Shown one piece after another: positions 17,523 to 17,523 of a stretch of DNA of 17,523 nt. Both the position numbers and the translations under genes were made by a program. The number at the start of each line of letters is the position of its first letter. Within the stretch, counting starts at the first letter, position 1. The DNA is from Herminiimonas sp. Lineage in GTDB: Bacteria; Pseudomonadota; Gammaproteobacteria; Burkholderiales; Burkholderiaceae. The stretch covers positions 1 through 17,523 of the forward strand of contig JACMQD010000483.1 of NCBI GenBank assembly GCA_014377155.1. The letters run 5' to 3'. Below the pieces are notes generated by a model. That model was not told the DNA's origin. It ran no database searches and saw only the letters and a list, made by a program, of their open reading frames with translations.

Positions 17523-17523
17523 C

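Overview
The window is a stretch of chromosome from a betaproteobacterium, most likely order Burkholderiales and probably family Oxalobacteraceae (Herminiimonas/Collimonas/Janthinobacterium-like). This rests on the product sequences, a moderate GC content judged by eye, and the gene order scpB-rluB-rimP-nusA-infB. No database search was possible, so the family placement is an inference. There are no insertion sequences, phage genes, integrases or CRISPR arrays. Coding density is high and almost every gene is a recognisable core gene.

Layout. (1) Positions 1-5449, minus strand: the transcription/translation block infB (N-terminal end only), nusA, rimP, rluB, scpB and, furthest upstream, an initiator tRNA-fMet. 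rimP-nusA and scpB-rluB overlap at their ends. A strong sigma70-type promoter lies between rluB and rimP. The rimP leader that follows it carries an intrinsic-terminator-like hairpin, and an 11-bp inverted repeat covers the promoter's -35 box. (2) 5607-6179: a zinc-ribbon Nudix hydrolase, convergent with an ammonium transporter (amtB, 6238-7440, minus). The amtB upstream region has a sigma54-type -24/-12 element and an NtrC-like dyad about 105 bp upstream of the expected start. (3) 7623-11396, plus strand: aat, bpt, pyrD and a Tas-like aldo/keto reductase. (4) 11486-14091, minus strand: clpA and clpS, which overlap by 4 bp. They are divergent from a cold-shock gene (14432-14635) with a long leader. 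(5) 14797-16822, plus strand: a Cache-domain sensor histidine kinase and a NarL/FixJ response regulator, with a TTACGTA dyad in front. (6) 16902-17522, minus strand: the C-terminal half of NADP-isocitrate dehydrogenase.

How the genes work together. NusA, RimP, IF2, RluB and the initiator tRNA all serve transcript elongation, 30S/50S maturation and translation initiation. Aat and Bpt attach Leu (or Phe) to protein N-termini. ClpS recognises such N-degrons and hands them to ClpA, so most of the bacterial N-degron route except ClpP sits within about 6.5 kb. AmtB appears to be under nitrogen control. The kinase/regulator pair probably reads a small extracellular ligand, which the sequence does not identify. 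I found no convincing new biological system. The best leads are regulatory: the rimP leader, the amtB promoter, the possibly leaderless clpS message, and the dyad before the two-component system.
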